From Bacteroidales bacterium (GTDB taxonomy: Bacteria; Bacteroidota; Bacteroidia; Bacteroidales; Bacteroidaceae): a stretch of DNA of 64,000 nt. This document shows positions 35,603 to 43,822 of the stretch, piece after piece (the first letter of the stretch is position 1; each line of letters starts with the position of its first letter). Made by a program: the position numbers and the translations under genes. The notes beneath the pieces were generated by a model. The model ran no database searches and had not been told where the DNA came from. It was given only the letters and a program-made list of their open reading frames with translations. The DNA lies in NCBI GenBank assembly GCA_012729225.1, contig JAAYDO010000191.1, positions 27,629 through 91,628 of the forward strand, written 5' to 3'.

Positions 35603-36931
35603 ATGAAAAAACTTCTGATCGAGACTTACGGCTGCCAAATGAACGTGGCGGACAGTGAGGTTATTGCCTCTGTCATGAAAATGGCAGGATATGAGTCGTG
35701 TGATGCTATTGAGGATGCTGATGCTGTTTTGCTCAACACCTGTTCCGTTCGTGAAAATGCCGAAAACAAGATATTCCATCGTCTGGAAGCACTTCATGCA
35801 TTGCAGAAGAAGTTGGATAGGCGAATCATCATAGGTGTGGTGGGATGTATGGCGGAGCGAGTGAAGGATGACCTCATCAATCATCACCACGTGGATCTTG
35901 TGGCAGGACCAGATGCTTACCTCTCATTGCCAGACCTTTTTGCTGCGGTTGAGGTGGGCGAGAAAGCCATCAATGTGGAACTCAGCACCACAGAGACCTA
36001 TCGTGATGTGCTTCCAGAACGTGTGTGTGGTGGACATGTGGGTGGTTTTGTCAGCATCATGAGAGGATGTAACAATTTCTGTCACTATTGTATTGTTCCT
36101 TATACTCGTGGGCGAGAAAGGAGTCGTGAGGTGTCCAGCATCTTGGCGGAGGTGAGAGACTTGTGCGACAGAGGCTTCAAGGAGGTTACCTTGTTGGGCC
36201 AGAATGTCAATAGTTACAGGAGTGTGGACAAAGAATCGGGCGAGGAAGTGTCCTTTCCGCACCTTTTGGCAATTGTGGCTGAGGCTGTGCCCAACATGCG
36301 CATTCGTTTCACCACTTCCCATCCTAAGGATATGAGTGACGACACGCTCCATGTGATTGCAGCCCATCCTAACATCTGTCGTCATATTCATCTGCCTGTG
36401 CAGAGTGGCAGTGACCGCATCTTGCAGTTGATGAACAGGAAATACACCCGTGTTTGGTATTTGGAGCGAGTGGCTGCTATCCGTCGCATCATTCCAGACT
36501 GTGGACTTACGACCGACATTTTTGTGGGTTATCATTCCGAGACAGAAGAAGACCACCAACTTTCACTCTCCCTCATGCGTGAGTGTGGTTATGACTCTTC
36601 TTTCATGTTCAAGTACTCGGAGCGTCCAGGCACTTATGCCTCTAAGCATTTGCCAGACGATGTACCTGAGGAGACCAAGATTCGTCGGTTGAATGAGATG
36701 ATTGCTCTTCAGAATGAGCTCTCTGCCGAAAGTTACCGCAAGGATGTGGGCAAGACTTTCGAAATTCTCGTGGAGGGTGTGTCCAAGCGTAGTCCTAAGC
36801 AATTGTTTGGTCGCACTCAACAGAATAAGGTTGTGGTGTTTGACCGTGGCAATCACCATATTGGGGATTTTGTCAATGTCAAGATTACGGAATCCAGTTC
36901 GGCAACCCTCAAGGGCATTGAAATCATCTAA
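35603..36931 (+). CDS. miaB: tRNA-2-methylthio-N6-dimethylallyladenosine synthase
   Basis: The radical-SAM methylthiotransferase of 442 residues adds a methylthio group to i6A37 of tRNAs reading codons that begin with U. It has the N-terminal UPF0004 domain (MKKLLIETYGCQMNVADSEV, with Cys residues at about 12, 48 and 82 for the auxiliary cluster), the radical-SAM motif GCNNFCHYCIVPYTRGRERS near residue 152 (CxxxCxxC) and a C-terminal TRAM domain. ATG 35603 fits the start of the family exactly; an in-frame extension upstream crosses the promoter and is rejected. It begins a plus-strand row that continues to ftsX after 53 bases. Confidence 0.96.
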   Translation: MKKLLIETYGCQMNVADSEVIASVMKMAGYESCDAIEDADAVLLNTCSVRENAENKIFHRLEALHALQKKLDRRIIIGVVGCMAERVKDDLINHHHVDLVAGPDAYLSLPDLFAAVEVGEKAINVELSTTETYRDVLPERVCGGHVGGFVSIMRGCNNFCHYCIVPYTRGRERSREVSSILAEVRDLCDRGFKEVTLLGQNVNSYRSVDKESGEEVSFPHLLAIVAEAVPNMRIRFTTSHPKDMSDDTLHVIAAHPNICRHIHLPVQSGSDRILQLMNRKYTRVWYLERVAAIRRIIPDCGLTTDIFVGYHSETEEDHQLSLSLMRECGYDSSFMFKYSERPGTYASKHLPDDVPEETKIRRLNEMIALQNELSAESYRKDVGKTFEILVEGVSKRSPKQLFGRTQQNKVVVFDRGNHHIGDFVNVKITESSSATLKGIEII

Positions 36932-36984
36932 GTATTGAAGGTTTCATGCCGCATCTCAGTAACTATAAAAAGGTAACGAAATAA

Positions 36985-37854
36985 ATGAGCAAACATAGAA
37001 ATTCATTCCTGGGCACTCAGTTTCTCACAGCAGCGATCAGTACTACTTTAGTATTGGTCTTGTTGGGCACTATTGTCCTGTTTGTCATCACTGCACAGAA
37101 TCTTTCCACCTATGTGAGGGAAAATATCAATGTGAGCGTGCTGATTAGTGATGAGATGGACAGTGTGCAGGTGTCGAACATGCACAAGGCTTTCTCTCGG
37201 TCGTCTTATGCCAAGAGTGTGGAGTACATCTCCAAAGAGGATGCCCTGAGAGAAGAGATTGAGGCACAGGGCATTGACCCTACGGAGTTTATAGGCACGA
37301 ATCCTTACACGGCTTCTTTTGAGATTAAAGTCAATGCTGATTATGCCAATCCTGACAGTCTGGGTATTATCGTCAAGCATTTGAAAGGCAATGCAGATGT
37401 GGTAGATGTCATTTATTCCAAAGACCTGATTAAGTCTGTCAATGACAATCTACGCAAGGTGAGTATCATCCTGCTCATCATCGCAGCATTGTTCACCTAT
37501 ATCTCTTTTGCACTCATCAACAATACGGTTCGCCTCACCATCTTCTCCAAACGTTTTATTATCAACACCATGAAGTTGGTGGGAGCCAGTTGGGGCTTCA
37601 TTCGTCGTCCGTTCCTTGCCCGCAGTTTCTTGCTGGGCATTGTGTCAGCCATACTTGCCGATGCATTGATTGCGGCAGGCATCTACTGGCTATACAAGTT
37701 CGAGCCACAGATTAATGCAGTCATCAACCTCCATGCCATACTCATTGTTTTTGGTGCGGTGTTCCTCTTTGGCATCATCATCACCTACCTCTGCACACTC
37801 TTCTCGCTCAACAAGTACCTGAAGATGAGTAGCAACGAACTCTACTACATATAA
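36985..37854 (+). CDS. ftsX: Cell division protein FtsX
   Basis: The inner-membrane protein of 289 residues is the permease-like partner of FtsE and activates peptidoglycan hydrolases at the septum. The first membrane segment (TTLVLVLLGTIVLFVITAQN) precedes an extracytoplasmic domain with INVSVLISDEMDS and SKEDALREEIEAQG, both typical of FtsX. Three further membrane helices follow (residues about 155-175, 205-230 and 245-270), and FINNTVRLTIFSKRF-like ALINNTVRLTIFSKRF lies between. ftsE is not adjacent in this window, as is usual in Bacteroidetes. A DUF3098 gene follows 69 bases later. Confidence 0.93.
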   Translation: MSKHRNSFLGTQFLTAAISTTLVLVLLGTIVLFVITAQNLSTYVRENINVSVLISDEMDSVQVSNMHKAFSRSSYAKSVEYISKEDALREEIEAQGIDPTEFIGTNPYTASFEIKVNADYANPDSLGIIVKHLKGNADVVDVIYSKDLIKSVNDNLRKVSIILLIIAALFTYISFALINNTVRLTIFSKRFIINTMKLVGASWGFIRRPFLARSFLLGIVSAILADALIAAGIYWLYKFEPQINAVINLHAILIVFGAVFLFGIIITYLCTLFSLNKYLKMSSNELYYI

Positions 37855-37923
37855 TATAGTTAGGTCGTTGAGGCTTAAGGTGATTCACTCCATTTGGTCA
37901 TTAACAATCATAGAAATAACTTC

Positions 37924-38166
37924 ATGAATAATTTAGCATTCTCTAAAATCAACTACATCCTGCTCGTTGTAGGATTCGCAATTATTGTGTTGGGCTTCAT
38001 CCTGATGGGTGGAGGTGCTACCTCGGAAGAGGCGTTTAATCCAGAGATCTTTAGCGATCTCCACATCAAGGCGGCCCCTATGGTTTGCCTCTTTGGCTTT
38101 CTTTTTGAGATTGTTGCCATCCTTTGGCCTTCCAAGGAAAGCAAAAAGGAAATAATGGAGAACTAA
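37924..38166 (+). CDS. DUF3098 family small membrane protein
   Basis: The protein of 80 residues has two membrane helices (YILLVVGFAIIVLGFILMGG and a second at MVCLFGFLFEIVAILW) separated by the motif FNPEIFSDLHIKAAP. This is the DUF3098 pattern, a Bacteroidetes family usually found between ftsX and uppP, as here. The function is unknown; the conserved position suggests a role in division or undecaprenyl phosphate recycling (inference). Start 37924 is preferred over 37894 because it begins at the family start. Confidence 0.88.
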   Translation: MNNLAFSKINYILLVVGFAIIVLGFILMGGGATSEEAFNPEIFSDLHIKAAPMVCLFGFLFEIVAILWPSKESKKEIMEN

Positions 38167-38271
38167 TCCAAGCTGTTGGCTTTGGGCCTATGGTTGGTGG
38201 GTGTCGGCACACGAAGTGTTGAGTCCCCAGGTTCTTAACTCTTAGTTCTCACATCAAAATTCTTTCTTCAC

Positions 38272-39084
38272 ATGTCTTGGATAGAAGCACTTATCTTAGG
38301 TATCGTTCAGGGTCTTACCGAATATCTTCCTGTCAGCAGTAGTGGTCATCTGCAAATCGGCCAGCATCTGCTTGAAGTGGAAACAGGAGGTCTTACTTTC
38401 GGCATTGTAGTACACGTGGCAACAGTTCTCTCCACTATCGTTATCCTCTGGAAAGAGATTGCTTGGATTTTCAAGGGGCTCTTCAAGTGGGAAGGGAAAC
38501 TCAATATGGAGCAGAAGTATGCACTCAACATCATTATTTCCATGATTCCAATTGGCATTGTGGGACTCTTCTTTAAGGATTATATTGATGCAATCTTTGA
38601 GGGAAGTCTCAAGGTAGTGGGTGTCTGCCTTCTTGTCACAGCAACCCTGCTTGCACTCACACATTTCTACAAGCCTCGTGAGCGTGAGCATATCTCACCG
38701 CTTCATGCTTTCATCATTGGTGTTGCTCAGTGCATCGCAGTCCTTCCAGGTCTCTCTCGTAGTGGTTCTACCATTGCAACAGGTCTCCTGCTGGGCAATG
38801 GCAAGAAGTCTTTGGCTCAGTTCTCTTTCCTGATGGTCATTCCACCCATATTGGGCGAGGCACTCATTGATTTCAAGCACCTCTTCGCACCAAGTGCAGC
38901 ATATATTGTTGAACATGGAGAGGCTACACAGATTCCCTCCATAGCTCTTATCGTGGGCTTTCTTGCAGCGTTCATCAGTGGATGTGTCGCTTGTAAGTGG
39001 ATGATTTCCATTGTTAAGCAGTGCAAACTTATTTACTTTGCCATCTATTGTGCCATTGTAGGTACACTCGTGTTCTTTATATAA
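38272..39084 (+). CDS. uppP: Undecaprenyl-diphosphatase
   Basis: The integral membrane enzyme of 270 residues (also called BacA) removes a phosphate from undecaprenyl diphosphate to recycle the lipid carrier of cell-wall and glycan synthesis. The two conserved active-site regions are visible: [18 protein letters not shown] near residue 17 with the catalytic Glu and Ser, and [17 protein letters not shown] near residue 157. About eight membrane helices fit the hydrophobic pattern. The gene continues the ftsX-DUF3098-uppP-truB row. Confidence 0.96.
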   Translation: MSWIEALILGIVQGLTEYLPVSSSGHLQIGQHLLEVETGGLTFGIVVHVATVLSTIVILWKEIAWIFKGLFKWEGKLNMEQKYALNIIISMIPIGIVGLFFKDYIDAIFEGSLKVVGVCLLVTATLLALTHFYKPREREHISPLHAFIIGVAQCIAVLPGLSRSGSTIATGLLLGNGKKSLAQFSFLMVIPPILGEALIDFKHLFAPSAAYIVEHGEATQIPSIALIVGFLAAFISGCVACKWMISIVKQCKLIYFAIYCAIVGTLVFFI

Positions 39085-39110
39085 TAATGAGTCATTAAAA
39101 ACTACACCTC

Positions 39111-39902
39111 TTGGATTTTCAAAAAGGAGAAATACTCGTTTTCAATAAGCCTTATCGTTGGACCTCTTTCAATGTGGTGGCAAAGGTGAGAGGTGAACTC
39201 TCGCATCGTTTGGGTGTGAAGAAGATAAAGGTGGGGCATGCTGGCACACTTGACCCTCTTGCCACAGGCGTGCTCATTGTCTGCACAGGCAAAAGCACTA
39301 AACTCATAGAGGAACTGCAAGCCCATACGAAGGAATATGTGGCGACCATCAAACTGGGTGCTACCACTCCTTCTTTCGACATGGAGACAGCTGAAGACGC
39401 CACCTATCCCACTTCCCACATCACACGTGAACTGGTGGAGGAGAAGATGAAGGACTTCATAGGTCGCATAGAACAGATTCCCCCCACCTTCTCTGCAGTC
39501 AAGGTTAATGGCAAGCGTGCCTTCAAATATGCTCGTCAGGGTGAAGAGGTGGAACTCAAGCCCAAGGTACTTGTGATTGACGAACTGGAGATTCTTCACT
39601 TTGGCACTGTGGAGAATGAGGAGGTAGAAGACTTTTCCGAACCTCGTGAACGTATCCAGTATCAGCATGACAACCTTGCTGGCACTCATCTTTCACTCAC
39701 CATTCGAGTGGTATGCAGCAAGGGTACTTACATTCGTGCTCTCGCACGCGACATTGGTCAAGCACTCGGTTCTGGAGGTTATCTTACAGGGCTTGTCCGC
39801 ACTCGTATTGGTCAATACACACTTCAGGACTGTATGGATTTGCAGACCTTCGCCACTTGGCTTGACCAGCAGACCATCACATCATCATCAGAAACAGAAT
39901 AA
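39111..39902 (+). CDS. truB: tRNA pseudouridine-55 synthase
   Basis: The enzyme of 263 residues makes pseudouridine at position 55 of the tRNA T loop. The catalytic Asp lies in KVGHAGTLDPLATGVLIVC near residue 45, and GTYIRALARDIGQALG near residue 203 closes the active site. The N terminus MDFQKGEILVFNKPYRWTS matches the family only if translation begins at TTG 39111. An in-frame stop lies 15 bases upstream (39096-39098) and no ATG or GTG lies between, so TTG is the only plausible start. It follows uppP by 26 bases and precedes queA by 18 bases. Confidence 0.94.
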   Translation: MDFQKGEILVFNKPYRWTSFNVVAKVRGELSHRLGVKKIKVGHAGTLDPLATGVLIVCTGKSTKLIEELQAHTKEYVATIKLGATTPSFDMETAEDATYPTSHITRELVEEKMKDFIGRIEQIPPTFSAVKVNGKRAFKYARQGEEVELKPKVLVIDELEILHFGTVENEEVEDFSEPRERIQYQHDNLAGTHLSLTIRVVCSKGTYIRALARDIGQALGSGGYLTGLVRTRIGQYTLQDCMDLQTFATWLDQQTITSSSETE

Positions 39903-39920
39903 GTATTAAACACAGAAGAT

Positions 39921-41000
39921 ATGAAACTTTCACAATTCAAGTTTAAGCTCCCAGAGGATAGGATTGCACTCTATCCCCGTGGCTATAATCCCGAAACAAA
40001 AATTTACAACCGAGATGAGGCTAAGCTCATGGTTGTGCACAAGGAAACAGGAGAGATTGAACATCGCCTGTTCAAGGACATCATTGAATATTTCAACGAA
40101 GGTGATGCTTTTGTTTTCAACGATACAAAGGTGTTTCCCGCTCGCCTTTACGGCAATAAAGAGAAGACTGGCGCACGTATTGAGGTGTTCCTGCTCCGTG
40201 AACTTCAAGAAGAACTTCGTCTCTGGGATGTGTTGGTAGATCCAGCCCGCAAGATTCGCATTGGCAACAAACTCTATTTTGGTCCTGATGAATCTCTCGT
40301 GGCTGAGGTGATAGACAACACCACATCACGTGGTCGCACGCTTCGCTTCCTCTATGATGGTCCTCACGATGAGTTCAAGAAGGCACTCTATGATTTGGGT
40401 GAAGCTCCAATTCCAGATGATATTCGCAATCGTCGTGGTGCAGAAGAGGCGGATCACGACCTGTTCCAGACCATCTATGCACGTCATGAAGGTGCTGTCA
40501 CTGTGCCAGTCACAGGTCTTCACTTCTCTCGTGAACTCATGAAGCGTTTGGAAATCAAGGGTGTGGAAAGAGCGTTCATCACGCTTCATGCAGGTCTTGG
40601 CAACTTCCGTGACATTGATGTGGAAGACCTTACTAAACACAAGACAGACTCAGAGCAGATGTTTGTCACCAAGGAGGCTTGTGATATTGTCAATACAGCC
40701 AAGGAAAATGGTCATCGTGTATGCGCTGTGGGCAATACCTGTCTTCGTGCACTTGAGACTGTGGTCGGTCCTGGTGGTTTCATCAAGGAGTTTGATGGGT
40801 GGACTAACAAGTTCATCTTTCCTCCACACGAATTTACTGTGGCTGATGCTTTTGTGGTCAATTTCCAACTTCCACTCACCACAATGCTCATGCTCGGTTG
40901 CTCATTTGGTGGCTATGAGGTAGTGATGAAGGCATACAAGGAAGCACGCAAGAATGATTACTACTTCGGCACTTATGGCGATGCAATGCTGATCATCTGA
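39921..41000 (+). CDS. queA: S-adenosylmethionine:tRNA ribosyltransferase-isomerase
   Basis: The enzyme of 359 residues transfers and isomerises the ribosyl part of AdoMet to 7-aminomethyl-7-deazaguanine in tRNA, a late step of queuosine synthesis. Family motifs are present: [20 protein letters not shown] near residue 61, [20 protein letters not shown] near 187 and [20 protein letters not shown] near 310. The central motif usually reads GSVAAPTAGLHF; here it is [12 protein letters not shown], a modest departure. It is one of two neighbouring tRNA-modification genes after truB. Confidence 0.94.
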   Translation: MKLSQFKFKLPEDRIALYPRGYNPETKIYNRDEAKLMVVHKETGEIEHRLFKDIIEYFNEGDAFVFNDTKVFPARLYGNKEKTGARIEVFLLRELQEELRLWDVLVDPARKIRIGNKLYFGPDESLVAEVIDNTTSRGRTLRFLYDGPHDEFKKALYDLGEAPIPDDIRNRRGAEEADHDLFQTIYARHEGAVTVPVTGLHFSRELMKRLEIKGVERAFITLHAGLGNFRDIDVEDLTKHKTDSEQMFVTKEACDIVNTAKENGHRVCAVGNTCLRALETVVGPGGFIKEFDGWTNKFIFPPHEFTVADAFVVNFQLPLTTMLMLGCSFGGYEVVMKAYKEARKNDYYFGTYGDAMLII

Positions 41001-41055
41001 TGGATGTGTGTGACCATTGTTTAGATTATATATGAAAAGTTAGAAAGGGAATGTT

Positions 41056-41487
41056 TTGTCACACATCGCTTATCTTTCTTTAGGAACAAACCTTGGCGAC
41101 AAGCAGCATAATCTGGAGTCTGCCATCGTGGAGATAGCCAAGAGGGTGGGAGTGGTGCAGGCCACTTCCGCCTTCATGGTCACAGAACCTTGGGGATTTG
41201 AGAGCAAGCATTCCTTTCTCAATGCCGCTGTTCGAGTTCTCACCGAGCTCTCTCCTCTCGACCTCTTGCATGTCACACAGCAGATTGAGCGCAAGTTAGG
41301 TCGTTCCCGCAAGTCTGTTGATGGGCGTTATCATGATCGTATCATCGATATAGACATCATGCTCTATGACAATATTGAACTTCACACGCCCAACCTCACT
41401 ATCCCTCACGCACATCTTCACGAGCGTGACTTCATGCTTACTCCATTAAAAGAAATACTCATTAGCAATGAATACAACTTACGCTGA
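41056..41487 (+). CDS. folK: 2-amino-4-hydroxy-6-hydroxymethyldihydropteridine pyrophosphokinase
   Basis: The enzyme of 143 residues transfers pyrophosphate to 6-hydroxymethyldihydropterin in folate synthesis. The sequence has YLSLGTNLGDKQHNL at the start, FLNAAVRVLTELSPLDLL, and the signature DRIIDIDIMLYD near residue 97 with the two Asp that hold Mg-ATP. The start is TTG 41056: an in-frame TAG lies at 41041-41043 and the nearby ATG at 41051 is in another frame. AAAGGG lies about 8 bases upstream as a ribosome site. The last 20 bases overlap the dipeptidyl peptidase gene. Confidence 0.93.
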   Translation: MSHIAYLSLGTNLGDKQHNLESAIVEIAKRVGVVQATSAFMVTEPWGFESKHSFLNAAVRVLTELSPLDLLHVTQQIERKLGRSRKSVDGRYHDRIIDIDIMLYDNIELHTPNLTIPHAHLHERDFMLTPLKEILISNEYNLR

Positions 41488-43687
41488 CAAGATTTTTTGT
41501 TTTTGTTCCATTCTCTTCATCTTCTTTACACTTCCACTTATGGCACAGAAAAAGCAGTTTACCATCGAAGACCTTATTCCAGGCGGTTCTACCTATTATG
41601 CTCATTCTGTCCCAGAAAACAAGTATCTCACATGGTGGGGAGAAGAGTGTGTGGAACTGGGTGAAGAAGAATGTCGTGTCATCAACAAGCAGGATGTTTC
41701 AGCCAAGACACTTCTCACGGCTAAACAGGTCAATGATATACTGTCTGCAACAGATGCAAAACCGCTCCGTCACTTCTATTATGCCTCTTTCCCCAAGACT
41801 GGTGAACCGCTTGTTTGGGTGGCTGCAGGAAATGAGTTCACACTTATTAATTGGGAAGAAAAGAAGATTGTCAATCGTGTTGTACTCCATCAGTCTGCCG
41901 AAGGTGTAGATTGGGACAAGTCTTCACAGCGTGTTGCCTATACAGTCAATCATAACCTCTTTGTCACCGCATCAGATGGTGATACTCATCAGGTCACCAC
42001 TGATGGCAATAATGGCTTGCGCTATGGTGAGTCTGTGCATCGCAATGAGTTTGGCATCGAGAAAGGAACTTTCTGGAGTCCAGACGGAAGTCTCCTGGCT
42101 TTCTACAGAATGGATCAGAGCATGGTCTCTTTCTATCCTCAGGTCAATATCACTCCTTATGGCGAGACCTCAGAGTTAGACAAAACCAACGAAGGCAAGG
42201 GAGAATCTCGTTGTGCCCAGCTTGCTCCCGATGCCTACCCCATGGCTGGTGAGACTTCACACAAGGTTGCTGTGGGTATTTATAATCCTGTCAGCAAAAA
42301 AACAATATACCTCAACACGGGTGACCCAACCGACCGCTATTTCACGAATATTGCTTGGTCTCCTGATGGAAAGTCACTCTTCCTTATCGAACTGAATCGT
42401 GATCAGAACCACGGCTCTCTTGATGAGTATGATGCTACAACAGGTGAGAAACTTCGCACTCTCCTTACTGAGAGCAACGATAAATACTTCGAGCCTCTGC
42501 ATCCCATTCAGTTCCTTCCGTGGAACAAGAAGCAATTCATCTACCAGACGCGCAAGGATGGCTATAATCATCTTTATCTCTACGACATCAATGGCAAGCA
42601 GATTCGCCAACTCACAAAAGGGACATTTGAAGTCATAGACTTTGTGGGCTTTAACGAAGCAAGAAAGGAGGTGCTTTATACCTCCAATGAAGCACATGCC
42701 CTTCAAAACAATCTCTACTCTGTCACGATGGATGGAAAACGTACCCTTCTCGGCAATCATACGGGATGGCATTCGGCTACACTCTCACCTACAGGACGTT
42801 TCATCATCGACCAATACAGTTCTCCCGAACTCTCTCGTTGCATTGATATCATCGACACACAGAGCAAGAAGACACGGAACGTGCTCAATGCTGACAATCC
42901 TTGGGCTGACTACGATGTGCCAGAAATCAAGGTGGGCACTCTCAAGGCTGCTGATGGAGTGACCGATCTTTACTACCGTCTCATTCTTCCCACCCACTTC
43001 GACCCCACCAAGAAATACCCTGCAGTCGTGTATGTCTATGGCGGTCCTCATGCCCACAACATTGATGCCACCCCACATTGGGGCGCACGAGGTTGGGACA
43101 TCTGGATGGCACAGCAGGGCTATATTATGTTCTGCGTGGATAACCGAGGCAGTGAGCATCGTGGTTTAGCATTCGAGCAAGCCACATTCCGCCAGTTAGG
43201 TGTGGAGGAGATGAAAGACCAAGTAAAAGGTGTTGATTACCTCAAGAGCCTTTCCTATGTGGATGGTGAGCGCATAGGTGTGCATGGCTGGAGCTTTGGA
43301 GGCTTCATGACTTCCAGTCTCATGACCACCTATCCAGATGTGTTCAAGGTTGGTGTGGCAGGTGGTCCTGTCATCGACTGGCGCTTCTATGAGGTGATGT
43401 ATGGCGAACGCTATATGGACACTCCACAGACCAACCCAGAAGGCTATGCCAACACTTCTTTGTTAGGCAAGGCCCAAAACCTCAAAGGACGTCTCATGGT
43501 TATTTATGGCGACAACGACCCTGTCTGCGTGCCTCAGCACACCCTCTCCTTCATCCGTGCCTGCATTGATGCAGGTACTTATCCAGACCTCTTCACCTAT
43601 CCAGGCGATGGACACAACATGATGGGAACAGACCGTGTGCATCTTCACCATGTCATCACGCGCTATTTTGAGGACCATCTCAAGTGA
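41468..43687 (+). CDS. Dipeptidyl peptidase IV (S9B family), exported
   Basis: The protein of 739 residues begins with a signal peptide (FCSILFIFFTLPLMAQ). A beta-propeller (residues about 50-480) precedes the alpha/beta-hydrolase domain. The catalytic Ser is Ser609 in GWSFGGFMTSS, the Asp is in YGDNDPVC (about 684) and the His is in GDGHNMMG near 716. The oxyanion and substrate-binding region VVYVYGGPHAHN and the helper segment NRGSEHRGLAFE are intact. Such enzymes release X-Pro dipeptides in the periplasm and help asaccharolytic or oral Bacteroidetes use peptides. It overlaps folK by 20 bases. Confidence 0.93.
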   Translation: MNTTYADKIFCFCSILFIFFTLPLMAQKKQFTIEDLIPGGSTYYAHSVPENKYLTWWGEECVELGEEECRVINKQDVSAKTLLTAKQVNDILSATDAKPLRHFYYASFPKTGEPLVWVAAGNEFTLINWEEKKIVNRVVLHQSAEGVDWDKSSQRVAYTVNHNLFVTASDGDTHQVTTDGNNGLRYGESVHRNEFGIEKGTFWSPDGSLLAFYRMDQSMVSFYPQVNITPYGETSELDKTNEGKGESRCAQLAPDAYPMAGETSHKVAVGIYNPVSKKTIYLNTGDPTDRYFTNIAWSPDGKSLFLIELNRDQNHGSLDEYDATTGEKLRTLLTESNDKYFEPLHPIQFLPWNKKQFIYQTRKDGYNHLYLYDINGKQIRQLTKGTFEVIDFVGFNEARKEVLYTSNEAHALQNNLYSVTMDGKRTLLGNHTGWHSATLSPTGRFIIDQYSSPELSRCIDIIDTQSKKTRNVLNADNPWADYDVPEIKVGTLKAADGVTDLYYRLILPTHFDPTKKYPAVVYVYGGPHAHNIDATPHWGARGWDIWMAQQGYIMFCVDNRGSEHRGLAFEQATFRQLGVEEMKDQVKGVDYLKSLSYVDGERIGVHGWSFGGFMTSSLMTTYPDVFKVGVAGGPVIDWRFYEVMYGERYMDTPQTNPEGYANTSLLGKAQNLKGRLMVIYGDNDPVCVPQHTLSFIRACIDAGTYPDLFTYPGDGHNMMGTDRVHLHHVITRYFEDHLK

Positions 43688-43733
43688 TGACACTTTTAGT
43701 GCAAGAAAATGATGATGGAAGTGAGGTTTTTCG

Positions 43734-43741
43734 TATATTTG
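43734..43741 (+). promoter_or_regulatory. Promoter -7 element before the outer-membrane receptor pseudogene
   Basis: TATATTTG at 43734-43741 matches TAnnTTTG and lies about 80 bases before the first ATG. No convincing -33 element is present. Confidence 0.5.
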
Positions 43742-43822
43742 TAATAGAAAATCTAATCAATCACTTGACATTTCAAGTTTTGTGCATTACCTGGATAAGA
43801 CAATCTACCAACAAACAATCTA

